In this document: one piece after another, positions 10,324 to 18,624 of the stretch
Numbering within the stretch: position 1 is the first letter of the stretch
How the letters are laid out: each line of letters starts with the position of its first letter
Assembly: GCF_004138335.1 (NCBI RefSeq)
Contig: NZ_RYFW01000001.1
Coordinates: forward strand, 3,121,244-3,185,243
Source: Peristeroidobacter agariperforans
GTDB lineage: Bacteria; Pseudomonadota; Gammaproteobacteria; Steroidobacterales; Steroidobacteraceae
Reading direction: 5' to 3'
Length of the DNA: 64,000 nucleotides
Position numbers and translations under genes: made by a program
Notes under the pieces: model-generated
Told to the model about the DNA's origin: nothing
Seen by the model: only the letters and a program-made list of their open reading frames with translations
Database searches by the model: none

Positions 10324-11748
10324 TCAACTCGCCACGAAAGTCGCTGACACTCGATCCGCCGCGGAGCTCACGCTGCCGAGACGCAAAGCGCCGCTGATGT
10401 TCCGCAAGTAAGTCGCCGGCGAAGCGCCGGAGGCAAAGCTGACGCCTTTCGGATCCGCGAGTCCCTGCTGCTTGACGAAGCTGCTGCGCCGAGCGAACGC
10501 GTTGCTGCCATCGTCGTGCGCCAGAGTCACGGTTGAATCGCTGCCGACGACGAGTTTGCTCGCGGGCGACTCGATGTGTACCAGCGAGATGTGATTAGGA
10601 TCCAAGCGGCTGGGCACTTGCCTGAACTGAGTCGTCTCCACCGGGCCGGTGCCGACGGTGACCCGTTCGCTGGTGACGCGTACGAACTGCTCGGGGCGGT
10701 CGAGGGGCGACCAGCGATTGGGCAACGGACCATTGCCGACTGGAATGCCGAAGTCCGGTGTGCCGTCGGCTCGGAAGTAGAGCCGCTGAATGCGGGTGTG
10801 ACGATTCGGATCGAAGAGCGGATCGCCGACGATCTTCTCGTAATCGCGTCCGTGATAAACGAGCAGGTCATGACCTTGCTCATCGACAGTGAAGCTGTTG
10901 TGGCCGGGGCCGTATACGCTGGTGGCCGAGGAGCTGACGAACACGGGCTGCTGCGATTTGGTCCACACGGTGGGGTTCATGATGTCCGCGTCATCGGGCG
11001 CGGTGAGCAGGCCCAGACAGTAACGAGCATCGGTGGCGCTCGCGGAGTAAGTCATGAACAGCCGTCCATTGCGCGCTAGAAACGCCGGACCTTCATTGAC
11101 CTTGAAGCCTTGAATTTCCCATTCGAGCGTCGGTGCGGTAAGGCGCGCCGGCGCTTTTGCGAGCGTCGTAGGAGTGGCGAGCGGCGCAAGAAAAACGTTC
11201 GTGTTGTTGCCGAAGCCTGGCTCGTGTTGCGCCCAACTGATGTACCTCACGCCGCGGTGCTCGAGGATGGTCGAGTCCAGCGTGAACGTGTCCCACGGCG
11301 TTTCGAGCTTGCCCAGCAACTCCCACTTCGACGTGATCGGGTCGGAGCCCGCAGCACGCAACACGTAAGTCCGGATGCGAAACTTGTCGTCACCATCGCC
11401 GGCCGCGAAATAGATGTGCCAGCGACCGTCGAGAAGGTGCAACTCAGGCGCCCAGATGTAACCCGCCATGCGGCCGCTTGCTGGCCGCCGCCACACCACT
11501 GCTTCGTCCGCTGTCGCCAGACCCGCGAGTGTCGATGAGCGCCGAATGATCAGGCGGTCGTACTCGGGAACGGACGCCGCCATGTAGTAGCTGCCGTCAT
11601 GACGGAAGACCTGCGCATCCGCCCGCTGCCGCACGAGCGGATTTTCGGCGGCTGCGGAAGACGCAGAAGTTGTTGATCGGGCAAGCATAGGGGACGCGGC
11701 TAGAGCTGTGGCTGCGCCAAGAAACAGGCGGCGCGAGAGGTAAGTCAT
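10324..11748 (-). CDS. Tat-exported GH43-like glycosidase with AbfB-like C-terminal domain
   Basis: A 474-aa protein beginning with a Tat signal (SRRLFLG at 5-11, then a hydrophobic stretch). The N-terminal blade ADAQVFRHDGSYYMAAS holds the likely catalytic Asp of a GH43 five-bladed propeller, WAPELHLLDGRWHIYF is the typical second blade, and NEGPAFLARNGRLFMTYS holds the likely catalytic Glu. Residues from about 375 (FRQVPSRLDPNHISLVHIES, then FVKQQGLADPKGVSF and YLRN) resemble an arabinose-binding AbfB module. An arabinofuranosidase or arabinanase is the best guess. It is divergent from the GMC oxidoreductase operon. Confidence 0.85.
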   Translation of the reverse strand: MTYLSRRLFLGAATALAASPMLARSTTSASSAAAENPLVRQRADAQVFRHDGSYYMAASVPEYDRLIIRRSSTLAGLATADEAVVWRRPASGRMAGYIWAPELHLLDGRWHIYFAAGDGDDKFRIRTYVLRAAGSDPITSKWELLGKLETPWDTFTLDSTILEHRGVRYISWAQHEPGFGNNTNVFLAPLATPTTLAKAPARLTAPTLEWEIQGFKVNEGPAFLARNGRLFMTYSASATDARYCLGLLTAPDDADIMNPTVWTKSQQPVFVSSSATSVYGPGHNSFTVDEQGHDLLVYHGRDYEKIVGDPLFDPNRHTRIQRLYFRADGTPDFGIPVGNGPLPNRWSPLDRPEQFVRVTSERVTVGTGPVETTQFRQVPSRLDPNHISLVHIESPASKLVVGSDSTVTLAHDDGSNAFARRSSFVKQQGLADPKGVSFASGASPATYLRNISGALRLGSVSSAADRVSATFVAS

Positions 11749-11885
11749 CGGGAGAGCTCATTGAATAAACTCAGACAATTGTGCCGCACTGGACGCCCCG
11801 AGTCACGGGGACCAGGAGTTTCGCCACGCACCCCAGGAGTTCTTGCTCCATCGCCCGACTTGGCTCTAGTATCCCTCCCAACCGG

Positions 11886-11899
11886 TGTTACCGGTAACA
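11886..11899. promoter_or_regulatory. LacI-family type operator TGTTACCGGTAACA
   Basis: A perfect 14-bp palindrome, TGTTACCGGTAACA, with the central CG typical of LacI/GalR-family operators (the E. coli gluconate repressor site is close to this). It lies 138 nt upstream of the GH43 start and 78 nt upstream of the Tat small subunit start, so it could control both divergent units. No LacI-type gene is present in the window. Confidence 0.65.
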
Positions 11900-11976
11900 A
11901 GCAAAAGCCGCCGGCGAGCGATTCGAGCGGCAGGTGACTGAATTGCGTGGACGCGCAGTGAGGCGGGGGAGGGTCC

Positions 11977-12519
11977 ATGATCAATCGACGCAACTTTCTG
12001 CAGGGGACATCCGTGTTGATGGCCCACGCGGGTTTTTCTCAACTCGTCGCTACTTTTCTCGCGAGTCGATCCGCCGTTGCCGCGAGTGCAGGTGATCCGA
12101 TCTTTCTGTCGGCTGCCGAGCTGGGTCGCATCGCTGTCCTCGTAGATCTCATCCTTCCAGAAACTGATTCCCCGGCCGCCACTGCCGCAGGCACGCATGA
12201 GTTCGTCGACGCGGCGCTGAGTGCGTGCGCTTCGCCGAAACAACAAGCGACATTCCGGCGGGGACTCGCGGCGCTTGCGGCGGATGGCTTCGATGCGATG
12301 AGTGGCCAGGAGCGGCTCGCCTGGTTGCAGCGACGCGCGGCGTCCGATGTGGTGCTGTCGTACGACGAGTCGTTCTTCAAAATCCTCAAGGACTACACCT
12401 TGACCGGCTACTTCCATTCCGAAATCGGCGCTACCAAAGCGCTGGCCTATGAACGCGTGCCAGGCGGATTCCAGGGCGATATTCCGCTGGCGGCCGATCA
12501 GAAGGCATGGGCGATCTGA
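11977..12519 (+). CDS. Tat-signal small subunit of a GMC dehydrogenase (gluconate 2-dehydrogenase subunit 3 family)
   Basis: A 180-aa protein with a Tat signal (INRRNFLQG at the N-terminus) and the helical subunit-3 fold: LGRIAVLVDLILPETDSPAATAAG then the FVDAALS helix, and GYFHSEIGATKALAYERVPGGF at the C-terminus. It starts at 11977 behind GGGGGAGGG. The stop is 1 nt before the GMC oxidoreductase start, so the two are translated together. In this family the small subunit carries the Tat signal and takes the signal-less catalytic subunit across the membrane (hitch-hiker export). Known relatives include gluconate 2-dehydrogenase and glucoside 3-dehydrogenase. Confidence 0.9.
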   Translation: MINRRNFLQGTSVLMAHAGFSQLVATFLASRSAVAASAGDPIFLSAAELGRIAVLVDLILPETDSPAATAAGTHEFVDAALSACASPKQQATFRRGLAALAADGFDAMSGQERLAWLQRRAASDVVLSYDESFFKILKDYTLTGYFHSEIGATKALAYERVPGGFQGDIPLAADQKAWAI

Positions 12520-12520
12520 G

Positions 12521-14200
12521 ATGGCCAAGTCGAACAGGTTCGATGCAATCGTCGTGGGCTCCGGCATGTCCGGCGGCTGGGCCGCGAAGGAGCTGAGCGA
12601 GCGCGGGCTCGAGACGCTGGTGCTGGAGCGCGGGCGCAATCTTCGTCACATCGTCGATTACCACACGGCGCTCCAGGATCCGTGGCAACTGCCTCACTAC
12701 AACCGGCCCAGTCAGCAGGATCGCGCCGCTCAACCGATCCAATCGACTTTGTATCTGTACGATCAGTCGACGAAGCAGCATTTCGTCAATGACCGGGAGC
12801 ACCCCTACGCCCAGGCGCAGCCGTTCAACTGGTACCGCGGCAGTCACGTCGGCGGTCGCTCGCTGATGTGGGCGCGCCACGTCTTTCGTTACAGCGATCT
12901 GGATTTCGAAGCGAACCTGCGCGAAGGCACCGGCGTCGACTGGCCGATTCGCTACGCTGACATCGCGCCGTGGTACGAGCACGTCGAACGATTCATCGGC
13001 GCCAGCGGCGAGAACGCGGGCTTGCCGCAACTGCCTGACCAGGTGCTGCAGCCGCCGTTCGAGATGAACGCGTTCGAGAAGCACATTCGCTCACGCTTCG
13101 CTGCGAAGTTCACCGATCGCAAGCTGATTTGCAGCGCCACCGCGGTTCTCTCGCGCGAACACAATGGTCGCGGCCCCTGTCAGGGGCGTAACCAGTGCGC
13201 GCGCGGCTGCCCCTTCAGCGCCTACTTCTCATCCAACGGCGTCACTTTGCCTGCCGCTGCGGCGACGGGGCGACTCACGTTGCAGCCCGACTCCATCGTT
13301 CATTCCCTGATCTACGATGATTCGAAACGACGCGTCACCGGTGTGCGCGTGGTCGACGCCCAATCGAAACAAACCACCGAATACTTCGCGCGAGTGGTGT
13401 TCCTGTGCGCTTCGACACTGGCCTCTACCGCCATTCTCCTGAACTCGCGCTCGTCGCGCTTTCCCCAGGGTCTCGGTAACGACAGCGGCGTGCTCGGCCA
13501 TTATTTGATGGATCATCACAACGGCGGCGGCGCTGTCGGTTCGTACTCTCGACTGGCGGATCGTTACTACCGCGGTCGTCGTTCGACGAGCATGTACATC
13601 CCGCGCTTCCGCAACGTCGCTCATCGCGAGAAGAACTTCATGCGCGGCTATGGATACGAGGTCTACACCTCACGCCAGAACTGGAGCCGCGGCCTGGAAA
13701 CCCCCGAGTTTGGCGCGGGCTTCAAGAACGAGATCACCCGGCCCGGCCAATGGCAGGTCTACATGGAAGGCTATGGCGAGACCCTCCCTTATAAAGACAA
13801 CCGGGTGTGGCTGGACCCGGATCGGCCGGATCCATGGGGAATGCCCACCATCAACGTGTCCATGAGCTACCGCGACAATGAACGCCGCATGAGCGAGCAA
13901 ATGATGGCGGATGCCGTCGAGATGCTCAAAGCCGCCGATGTCGAGAATGTCTCGGGCTTCAACCGCGAAACCATTCCCGGCAGCGTGATCCACGAAATGG
14001 GTACGGCGCGCATGGGGCGCGATCCGAAGACTTCCGTACTCAACAACTACAACCAGGTGCACGCCGTCCCCAACGTGTTCGTCACCGACGGCTCATGCAT
14101 GGTGTCGTCGCCAACTCAGAATCCGTCGCTCACTTACATGGCGCTAACCGCGCGCGCCTCGGCCTATGCGGTAGAGCGGCTTCGGAAGGGAGAGATCTAG
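12521..14200 (+). CDS. FAD-dependent GMC oxidoreductase, large subunit
   Basis: A 559-aa flavoprotein starting at 12521, directly after the small subunit stop; a longer frame from 12449 only overlaps that gene. The FAD dinucleotide motif GSGMSG is at 13-18, the middle has RCSLM-like GGRSLMWARH, a cysteine segment CQGRNQCARGCPFSAYFSS (about 211-229), and the GMC C-terminal block HEMGTARMG followed by VTDGSCMVSSPTQNPSLTYMAL with the active-site His and Asn. It has no signal peptide, consistent with export on the Tat partner. Likely a periplasmic sugar or glycoside dehydrogenase, perhaps acting at C3; the third subunit, a cytochrome c, is not adjacent. Confidence 0.92.
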   Translation: MAKSNRFDAIVVGSGMSGGWAAKELSERGLETLVLERGRNLRHIVDYHTALQDPWQLPHYNRPSQQDRAAQPIQSTLYLYDQSTKQHFVNDREHPYAQAQPFNWYRGSHVGGRSLMWARHVFRYSDLDFEANLREGTGVDWPIRYADIAPWYEHVERFIGASGENAGLPQLPDQVLQPPFEMNAFEKHIRSRFAAKFTDRKLICSATAVLSREHNGRGPCQGRNQCARGCPFSAYFSSNGVTLPAAAATGRLTLQPDSIVHSLIYDDSKRRVTGVRVVDAQSKQTTEYFARVVFLCASTLASTAILLNSRSSRFPQGLGNDSGVLGHYLMDHHNGGGAVGSYSRLADRYYRGRRSTSMYIPRFRNVAHREKNFMRGYGYEVYTSRQNWSRGLETPEFGAGFKNEITRPGQWQVYMEGYGETLPYKDNRVWLDPDRPDPWGMPTINVSMSYRDNERRMSEQMMADAVEMLKAADVENVSGFNRETIPGSVIHEMGTARMGRDPKTSVLNNYNQVHAVPNVFVTDGSCMVSSPTQNPSLTYMALTARASAYAVERLRKGEI

Positions 14201-14201
14201 A

Positions 14202-14231
14202 GCGGCAGCGGAGGCTTGCCTTCACTGCCGC
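14202..14231. terminator. Hairpin between convergent GMC and sulfatase genes
   Basis: GCGGCAG (14202-14208) pairs with CTGCCGC (14225-14231) around a 16-nt loop that itself contains GGC-TT-GCC. It begins 1 nt after the GMC stop and overlaps the last codons of the sulfatase on the other strand. No T-run is seen, so its terminator role is a guess from position. Confidence 0.4.
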
Positions 14232-16627
14232 GCCATCGCGATCCGCAGGGCTTCTTGCGGGGCTACCAAATGACCCTCTGCTTCCGCCGCTTCGGCGATC
14301 GCGATTTGTACACCTTTGACGCGTCCTGTGAACGCGTTGCCGCGCGGTCCGTAGTCTTGCGCGACCGGCGCGCCGGTGTCTCTGCCGACATCGCAACCGT
14401 CGTCCGCTGAGAACACCATCGACGCAGTGGCATCGATCTCGCCTTCGCCCGCGCGAGCGCCGTCGACGTAGAGAGAAAGTGTGCCGCCTTTGCCCAGGCC
14501 GCCGCCTTGGTATTTGAACTCCGCGCGCACTTGATGGTTGCCTTCGGCAATCGGCGCCTGCGATTCGATATAGGTGTACCGCAGGCCGAACAAGTTGTAG
14601 CAGTACTTCAGTTTGCCGTCCTTCATGTACAGCGACCAACCGCCGATATTACCGCCTTGCGCAATGATCACTCCTTGCGCACCGCCTTTCGGGACCGTGA
14701 TCTCGGCGGTGACCGAATGTGACTTGTTCTTGATGTTCACCACGGAGTTCTCGGACAACCGTCCCATCTTTCCGAACAGTATCTGCGACGTGCCGCGGAT
14801 GAGCAGCGGTCGACCGGCAAGATCCGAGTTGACTCGCTCCGTTCCTCGATCGTCCAGCGGCAACACGTTGTACCGCGCGGCTTCGAGCAGCCAGAGCCGC
14901 TGCAACTCACTTAGTTTGTCGGGCATCTGTTTCGCGAGATCGTTTGCCTGCGACCAATCCTTCGTCGTGTCGTAGAGTTCCCAGACATCCTCGTCGAACG
15001 GCGGCACATTTTCGCCCACCAGCAGCCACGGCGTCTTGTGCCGCGTCACCGCGGTCCAGCCCTTGTGATAGATGCCGCGGTTGCCGAACATCTCGAAGTA
15101 CTGCGTTTCGTGGCGCTCGGCCGCTTTTGCGTCGTCGAAAGAGTAGAGCATGCTCACGCCTTCGATCGGACGTTGCTGCACACCGTCCACGGCAAGCGGC
15201 TGCGGCAGACCTGCGGCTTCCAGGATTGTGGGCGCTACGTCGATCACATGATGGAACTGCGTGCGCACTTCGCCTTTTGGCTTGATGCCAGCGGGCCAAT
15301 GCACGATCGTGGCATTGCGCGTACCTCCCCAATGGGAAGCTACCTGTTTCGTCCACTGATAGGGTGTGTCCATCGCATGCGCCCAGCTCACCGCAAAATG
15401 GTTGTACGACTCGGGACCGCCGAGCTTGTCCATGTGCGCCAGCAGGAACTCCGGCGTTTCCAGCGCCGCTCCGCCGTTGAAGTTGATCATTTCATTGTAC
15501 GTGCCGTTGAGCGTGCCTTCGGCCGAGGCGCCGTTGTCTCCCAGGATGTAGTAGATCAGCGTGTTGTCCAGTTGGCCCAGCTTCTCGAGACTCTGGATCA
15601 GGCGTCCGACGTGGTGATCGGCGTACTCGAGAAATCCGGCGTACACCTCCATCTGCCGGGCCAGCACAGGCTGCAGCGCTGCCGGCATTTCGTCCCACGC
15701 CGGTATCTCCTTGTGCCGCGCCGTGAGTTTGCAATCCTTCGGGATGACACCGAGCTTTTTCTGGCGCGCGAACGTTTCCTCGCGCACCTTGTCCCAGCCT
15801 TGATCGAACTTCCCTTTATATTTGTCTGCCCATTCCTTCGGGACGTGGTGCGGGGCATGCGTCGCACCGGGCGCGAAGTAAACAAAGAACGGCTTGTCCG
15901 GCATCAGCGCCTTCTGCTGACCGATCCAGTCGATCGCCTTGTCGGTCATGTCCTCCATGAAGTGATAGCCCTCTTCGGGCGTGCGGTCGACTTCGATGGG
16001 CGTCGTGCCCTCGTATAACGAGGGGTACCATTGATTCGCCTCACCGCCGATGAACCCATAGAAGTATTCGAATCCGCCGCCGCCGGTAGGCCATGCATCG
16101 AACGGACCTGCGGGACTCGTCTGCCAGACGGGCACCTCGTGGCACTTGCCGAACTGGGCGGTCGAGTAGCCGTTGAGCTTCAGCGTCTTTGCAAGCGGCG
16201 CGCACGTATTCGGCAGCACCGAGCAATAACCTGGCGCACCGGTCGCAATTTCCGTGATGCCGCCCATGCCGACGGAATGGTGGTTGCGTCCGGTGAGCAG
16301 TGCTTGCCTCGTCGGCGAGCAGAGCGCCGTCGTATGGAAGCGGTTGTATGCGAGCCCTCGCGCTGCCAGTCGCTCTGCAGTTGGAGTGTTGCACGGGCCT
16401 CCAAATACGCTGGGAGCGCCAAAGCCGACATCGTCCAGCAGGATGAGCAGCACGCTCGGCGCGCCGCGCGGCGGGCGCAACTGTTTGATCGGCGCGAACT
16501 GCGTTTCCGGATCTTTCGCATCGAACGTGACCAGGCCGGTGCGGGGTTGATCGGGGATCGGCAGGATTTCGCGCGAAAAATCTTCGTGGTTGCCGGCGCG
16601 TGTTTTCTTGCGTTCAACTTTTCTCAT
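14222..16627 (-). CDS. Type I arylsulfatase
   Basis: An 801-aa sulfatase starting at 16627 behind GGGGAGAG. The formylglycine site is CSPTR with Cys103 (followed by QALLTGRN), so it needs maturation by a formylglycine-generating enzyme. Metal ligands include LLDDVGFG (Asp65-Asp66) and the DNGAS motif near 395. No signal peptide is visible, so it is either cytoplasmic like the Pseudomonas arylsulfatase or exported by an unusual route. The C-terminal 180 residues form a separate beta-rich domain (GWSLYMKDGKLKYCYN, LYVDGARAGEGEI) seen in long alkyl/aryl sulfatases. The substrate is unknown; sulfated glycans or aryl sulfates are possible. Confidence 0.92.
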   Translation of the reverse strand: MRKVERKKTRAGNHEDFSREILPIPDQPRTGLVTFDAKDPETQFAPIKQLRPPRGAPSVLLILLDDVGFGAPSVFGGPCNTPTAERLAARGLAYNRFHTTALCSPTRQALLTGRNHHSVGMGGITEIATGAPGYCSVLPNTCAPLAKTLKLNGYSTAQFGKCHEVPVWQTSPAGPFDAWPTGGGGFEYFYGFIGGEANQWYPSLYEGTTPIEVDRTPEEGYHFMEDMTDKAIDWIGQQKALMPDKPFFVYFAPGATHAPHHVPKEWADKYKGKFDQGWDKVREETFARQKKLGVIPKDCKLTARHKEIPAWDEMPAALQPVLARQMEVYAGFLEYADHHVGRLIQSLEKLGQLDNTLIYYILGDNGASAEGTLNGTYNEMINFNGGAALETPEFLLAHMDKLGGPESYNHFAVSWAHAMDTPYQWTKQVASHWGGTRNATIVHWPAGIKPKGEVRTQFHHVIDVAPTILEAAGLPQPLAVDGVQQRPIEGVSMLYSFDDAKAAERHETQYFEMFGNRGIYHKGWTAVTRHKTPWLLVGENVPPFDEDVWELYDTTKDWSQANDLAKQMPDKLSELQRLWLLEAARYNVLPLDDRGTERVNSDLAGRPLLIRGTSQILFGKMGRLSENSVVNIKNKSHSVTAEITVPKGGAQGVIIAQGGNIGGWSLYMKDGKLKYCYNLFGLRYTYIESQAPIAEGNHQVRAEFKYQGGGLGKGGTLSLYVDGARAGEGEIDATASMVFSADDGCDVGRDTGAPVAQDYGPRGNAFTGRVKGVQIAIAEAAEAEGHLVAPQEALRIAMARQ

Positions 16628-16854
16628 TGCTCTCCCCTGATATCACGCCGACTTGCCATGGTGCACAGGGTAGCTTCTTCGATTATCAGTTCAATTCGTC
16701 AAAGGGGACGTGCGCAGTGCACGGATGAAATTGCCGTACGCACAAAGTGAAAGGCGGCTGCCCGAAGCCAGCGCAGAGCATCTCGCCGAGGCACGTTGCA
16801 GGAACTAAGCGCGACTCGCTTTGTTTCTTCTCCAGTTGCCGATGGAGTGCGACG

Positions 16855-17280
16855 ATGCGATCAACTCAGACGATTCTCGTTCCCGTCGATGGCTCGGACG
16901 CGTCGACGCGCGCGCTGGAATATGCCGTGGATCGAGTGGCCATGGCGGACAAGGGCTCGCTCGTGGTCTTCAATGTGCAACTCGGGATGCCGGCGAGTCG
17001 CTACGTGTCTCGCGAGATGATTGCAGAGCATCAGCATCGGCTTGCCGGTGCGGCCCTCGAGGCAGCGCGCGCGCTGCTCAAGCGACGCAAGCTCGAAGCC
17101 GATGTCGGCGTGCTGATCGGCGATCCGGCCGCGACGATCGTCAAACTCGCGAAGCGTCGTGGGCGCAGCGAGATCGTGATGGGCAGCAGGGGCCGCGGGC
17201 GAGTGACCGGCATGCTGTTGGGCTCTGTGGCGTCGAAAGTCATCCAGCTCGCGCCGTGCCCGGTCACGATCGTCAAATAG
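16855..17280 (+). CDS. Universal stress protein, single domain
   Basis: A 141-aa UspA-type protein. The ATG at 16855 (MRSTQTILVPVDGSDAS) follows GGAG; the upstream open frame from 16747 is not conserved in character. The ATP-binding signature G-2x-G-9x-GS is present as GSRGRGRVTGMLLGS near the C-terminus. It opens a stress island that includes two more Usp genes. A partial version of the Usp-associated upstream element (CAAAGGGGACG) lies at 16700-16710, about 145 nt upstream, but is too weak to call. Confidence 0.92.
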   Translation: MRSTQTILVPVDGSDASTRALEYAVDRVAMADKGSLVVFNVQLGMPASRYVSREMIAEHQHRLAGAALEAARALLKRRKLEADVGVLIGDPAATIVKLAKRRGRSEIVMGSRGRGRVTGMLLGSVASKVIQLAPCPVTIVK

Positions 17281-17304
17281 GAATGGGCTCGGATCGGGCG
17301 CGAT

Positions 17305-17967
17305 TCAGCCTTCGCCCCACATCCGCAAAAGATTTCCAATCGACTTATCGAGCAGCAGCTGCGCCTCTCTCGAAGTCAAGTCGCGGCGGGCGCGCTCGAG
17401 GTCATATAGGAGCTCGCGTTGGTCCGCGCGGCGGATCAGGCTTTGTACCCAACCGACGCACGCCAGTCGCACGCCGCCGGTCACTGGGGTCACCTCGTGC
17501 AGCACGCCCGTTGGATAGACTACTGCCGAACCGCTTGCAGGCCTGAAAGTGTTCTCGCCGGCCGCGCCGCTGAATCTCAGCGCGCCGCCTTCGTATTCAT
17601 CCGGACTCGACAGGAACAGAGTGAAGCTCACGTCAGTGCGAAGCAGCCAGCCGTGTTCGTCGACCATGGACGCGTCATCGGTATGTAAACCATAGCGATG
17701 CCCGGTGACATAGCGAGAGAACATCAGGTTGGACCATCGAATCGGCCGGACCAGCGCAGGGAAGGTGGGGTGACGTTCGAGCGCCATCTTCACCAGGCGA
17801 GCAAGCGCGGCAGCCTCGGGATCGCCCCGGTCAGCCTGCTCATTCTGCTTGACCTCGCGGGCGGCGGGGCCAGCGCTGACTCGGCCATCCCGAAACGGCA
17901 CGTGCTTCAAGCTCTCGCGGACGCGCGCGACTTCGTCAGTGCTCAATATGTCATCAAGGACTAGCAT
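17305..17967 (-). CDS. PKHD-type Fe(II)/2-oxoglutarate hydroxylase, PiuC/YbiX-like
   Basis: A 220-aa protein of the PKHD-type hydroxylase family. The iron ligands are visible as LHTDDASM (HxD) and LHEVTPV (distal His), followed by the Arg of GGVRLACVGWVQS that binds 2-oxoglutarate. The family signature SNLMFSRY and the C-terminal LLDKSIGNLLRMWGEG also match. Such genes often sit beside TonB siderophore receptors and are iron regulated; here the neighbours are stress genes and no receptor is near, so the usual context is missing. It converges on the Usp gene with 24 nt between the stops. Confidence 0.88.
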   Translation of the reverse strand: MLVLDDILSTDEVARVRESLKHVPFRDGRVSAGPAAREVKQNEQADRGDPEAAALARLVKMALERHPTFPALVRPIRWSNLMFSRYVTGHRYGLHTDDASMVDEHGWLLRTDVSFTLFLSSPDEYEGGALRFSGAAGENTFRPASGSAVVYPTGVLHEVTPVTGGVRLACVGWVQSLIRRADQRELLYDLERARRDLTSREAQLLLDKSIGNLLRMWGEG

Positions 17968-18166
17968 CGGGTCTCACTCTGCGGCGGGCGTGCGGTGTGC
18001 GGGAATGCAGGACTTGATTTTCAATTCTTTCCTCTCATAAGGTGAGGGCGCGGACCGGGCCCCTCTGACGACGGGAGTTGACCGTCGTGATGTCGGACGC
18101 ACACTTTTCAGGCGGAGGCCCACGTTTGACGCGTTTGCGCCTCCCTATTTCGACGAGGAAAGCGCA

Positions 18167-18502
18167 ATGCCATTGCTTCTATGTCCGAACGACAACAGTT
18201 CCATGACCACGGTGACCCGCGCCGGCGTGCAGTTTGACATGTGCCCGGTCTGCCGTGGCGTCTGGCTGGACCGCGGCGAGCTCGAAAAACTCATGGCCTC
18301 GACGGCCGAAGACGCGGCTGGGGCCGATCAACATTCTGGGTCTGGCCAGCGACAACCGATGCAGCCGCCGCCTCCTCATTATTCGGACCGCGGCTACGGC
18401 GAACGCGGCGAGTATGGAGAACGCGGAGAGCGGGGCGAGCGCGGCGAGTATGGCTACGGCGGCTATAGAAAGAAGCGCTCCATCTTCGATATTTTCGATT
18501 GA
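18167..18502 (+). CDS. TFIIB-type zinc-ribbon protein with RGE repeats
   Basis: A 111-aa protein. The N-terminal half is a zf-TFIIB domain: a first knuckle CPND, a second knuckle CPVC and the signature RGVWLDRGELEKLM. The first knuckle has only one Cys, as in some relatives. After a proline-rich spacer (QPPPPHYSDRGYGE) there is a low-complexity run of ERGEYG/ERGERG units (about residues 77-98) and a short C-tail KKRSIFDIFD. The RGE-rich part is likely disordered and could bind nucleic acid or mediate oligomerisation. A GAGGAAAG ribosome site precedes the ATG. Function is unknown. Confidence 0.85.
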   Translation: MPLLLCPNDNSSMTTVTRAGVQFDMCPVCRGVWLDRGELEKLMASTAEDAAGADQHSGSGQRQPMQPPPPHYSDRGYGERGEYGERGERGERGEYGYGGYRKKRSIFDIFD

Positions 18503-18528
18503 TGGACGCGTAGCCGCCGTTCGATCAG

Positions 18529-18549
18529 TCAAGGGGGCCTTGGTCCAAC
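18529..18549 (+). promoter_or_regulatory. Usp-associated element, copy 1
   Basis: A 21-nt element whose core is GGGGGCCTTGGTCC. It matches a second copy at 25892-25912 in 20 of 21 positions and lies 75 nt upstream of the tandem Usp gene. The core is an imperfect palindrome of GGNCC arms and resembles the GGGAC-N4-GTCCC type of NarL/DevR (DosR) box that controls stress and hypoxia genes in other bacteria; the assignment to that family is inference. Confidence 0.55.
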
Positions 18550-18624
18550 ACAACGGCCCCCACCTTCGATTCGGCCACGAGCGTTGCTTCAGCACGAAGC
18601 AACTGCCGAAGCGAAGACCGCTCC

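Noticed and set aside
16699-16710. A third copy of the Usp-associated element before the first Usp gene
   Set aside because: Only the first half resembles the element and the distance to the start is twice that of the other two copies.
17305-17967. Siderophore-linked role for the PiuC-like gene
   Set aside because: No TonB siderophore receptor or Fur-like box was found near it, so only the enzyme family is claimed.
18014-18024. TTGATTTTCAA as an FNR/ANR box before the zinc-ribbon gene
   Set aside because: Spacing between half-sites is 3 nt, not the 4 nt plus full TTGAT/ATCAA arms required.
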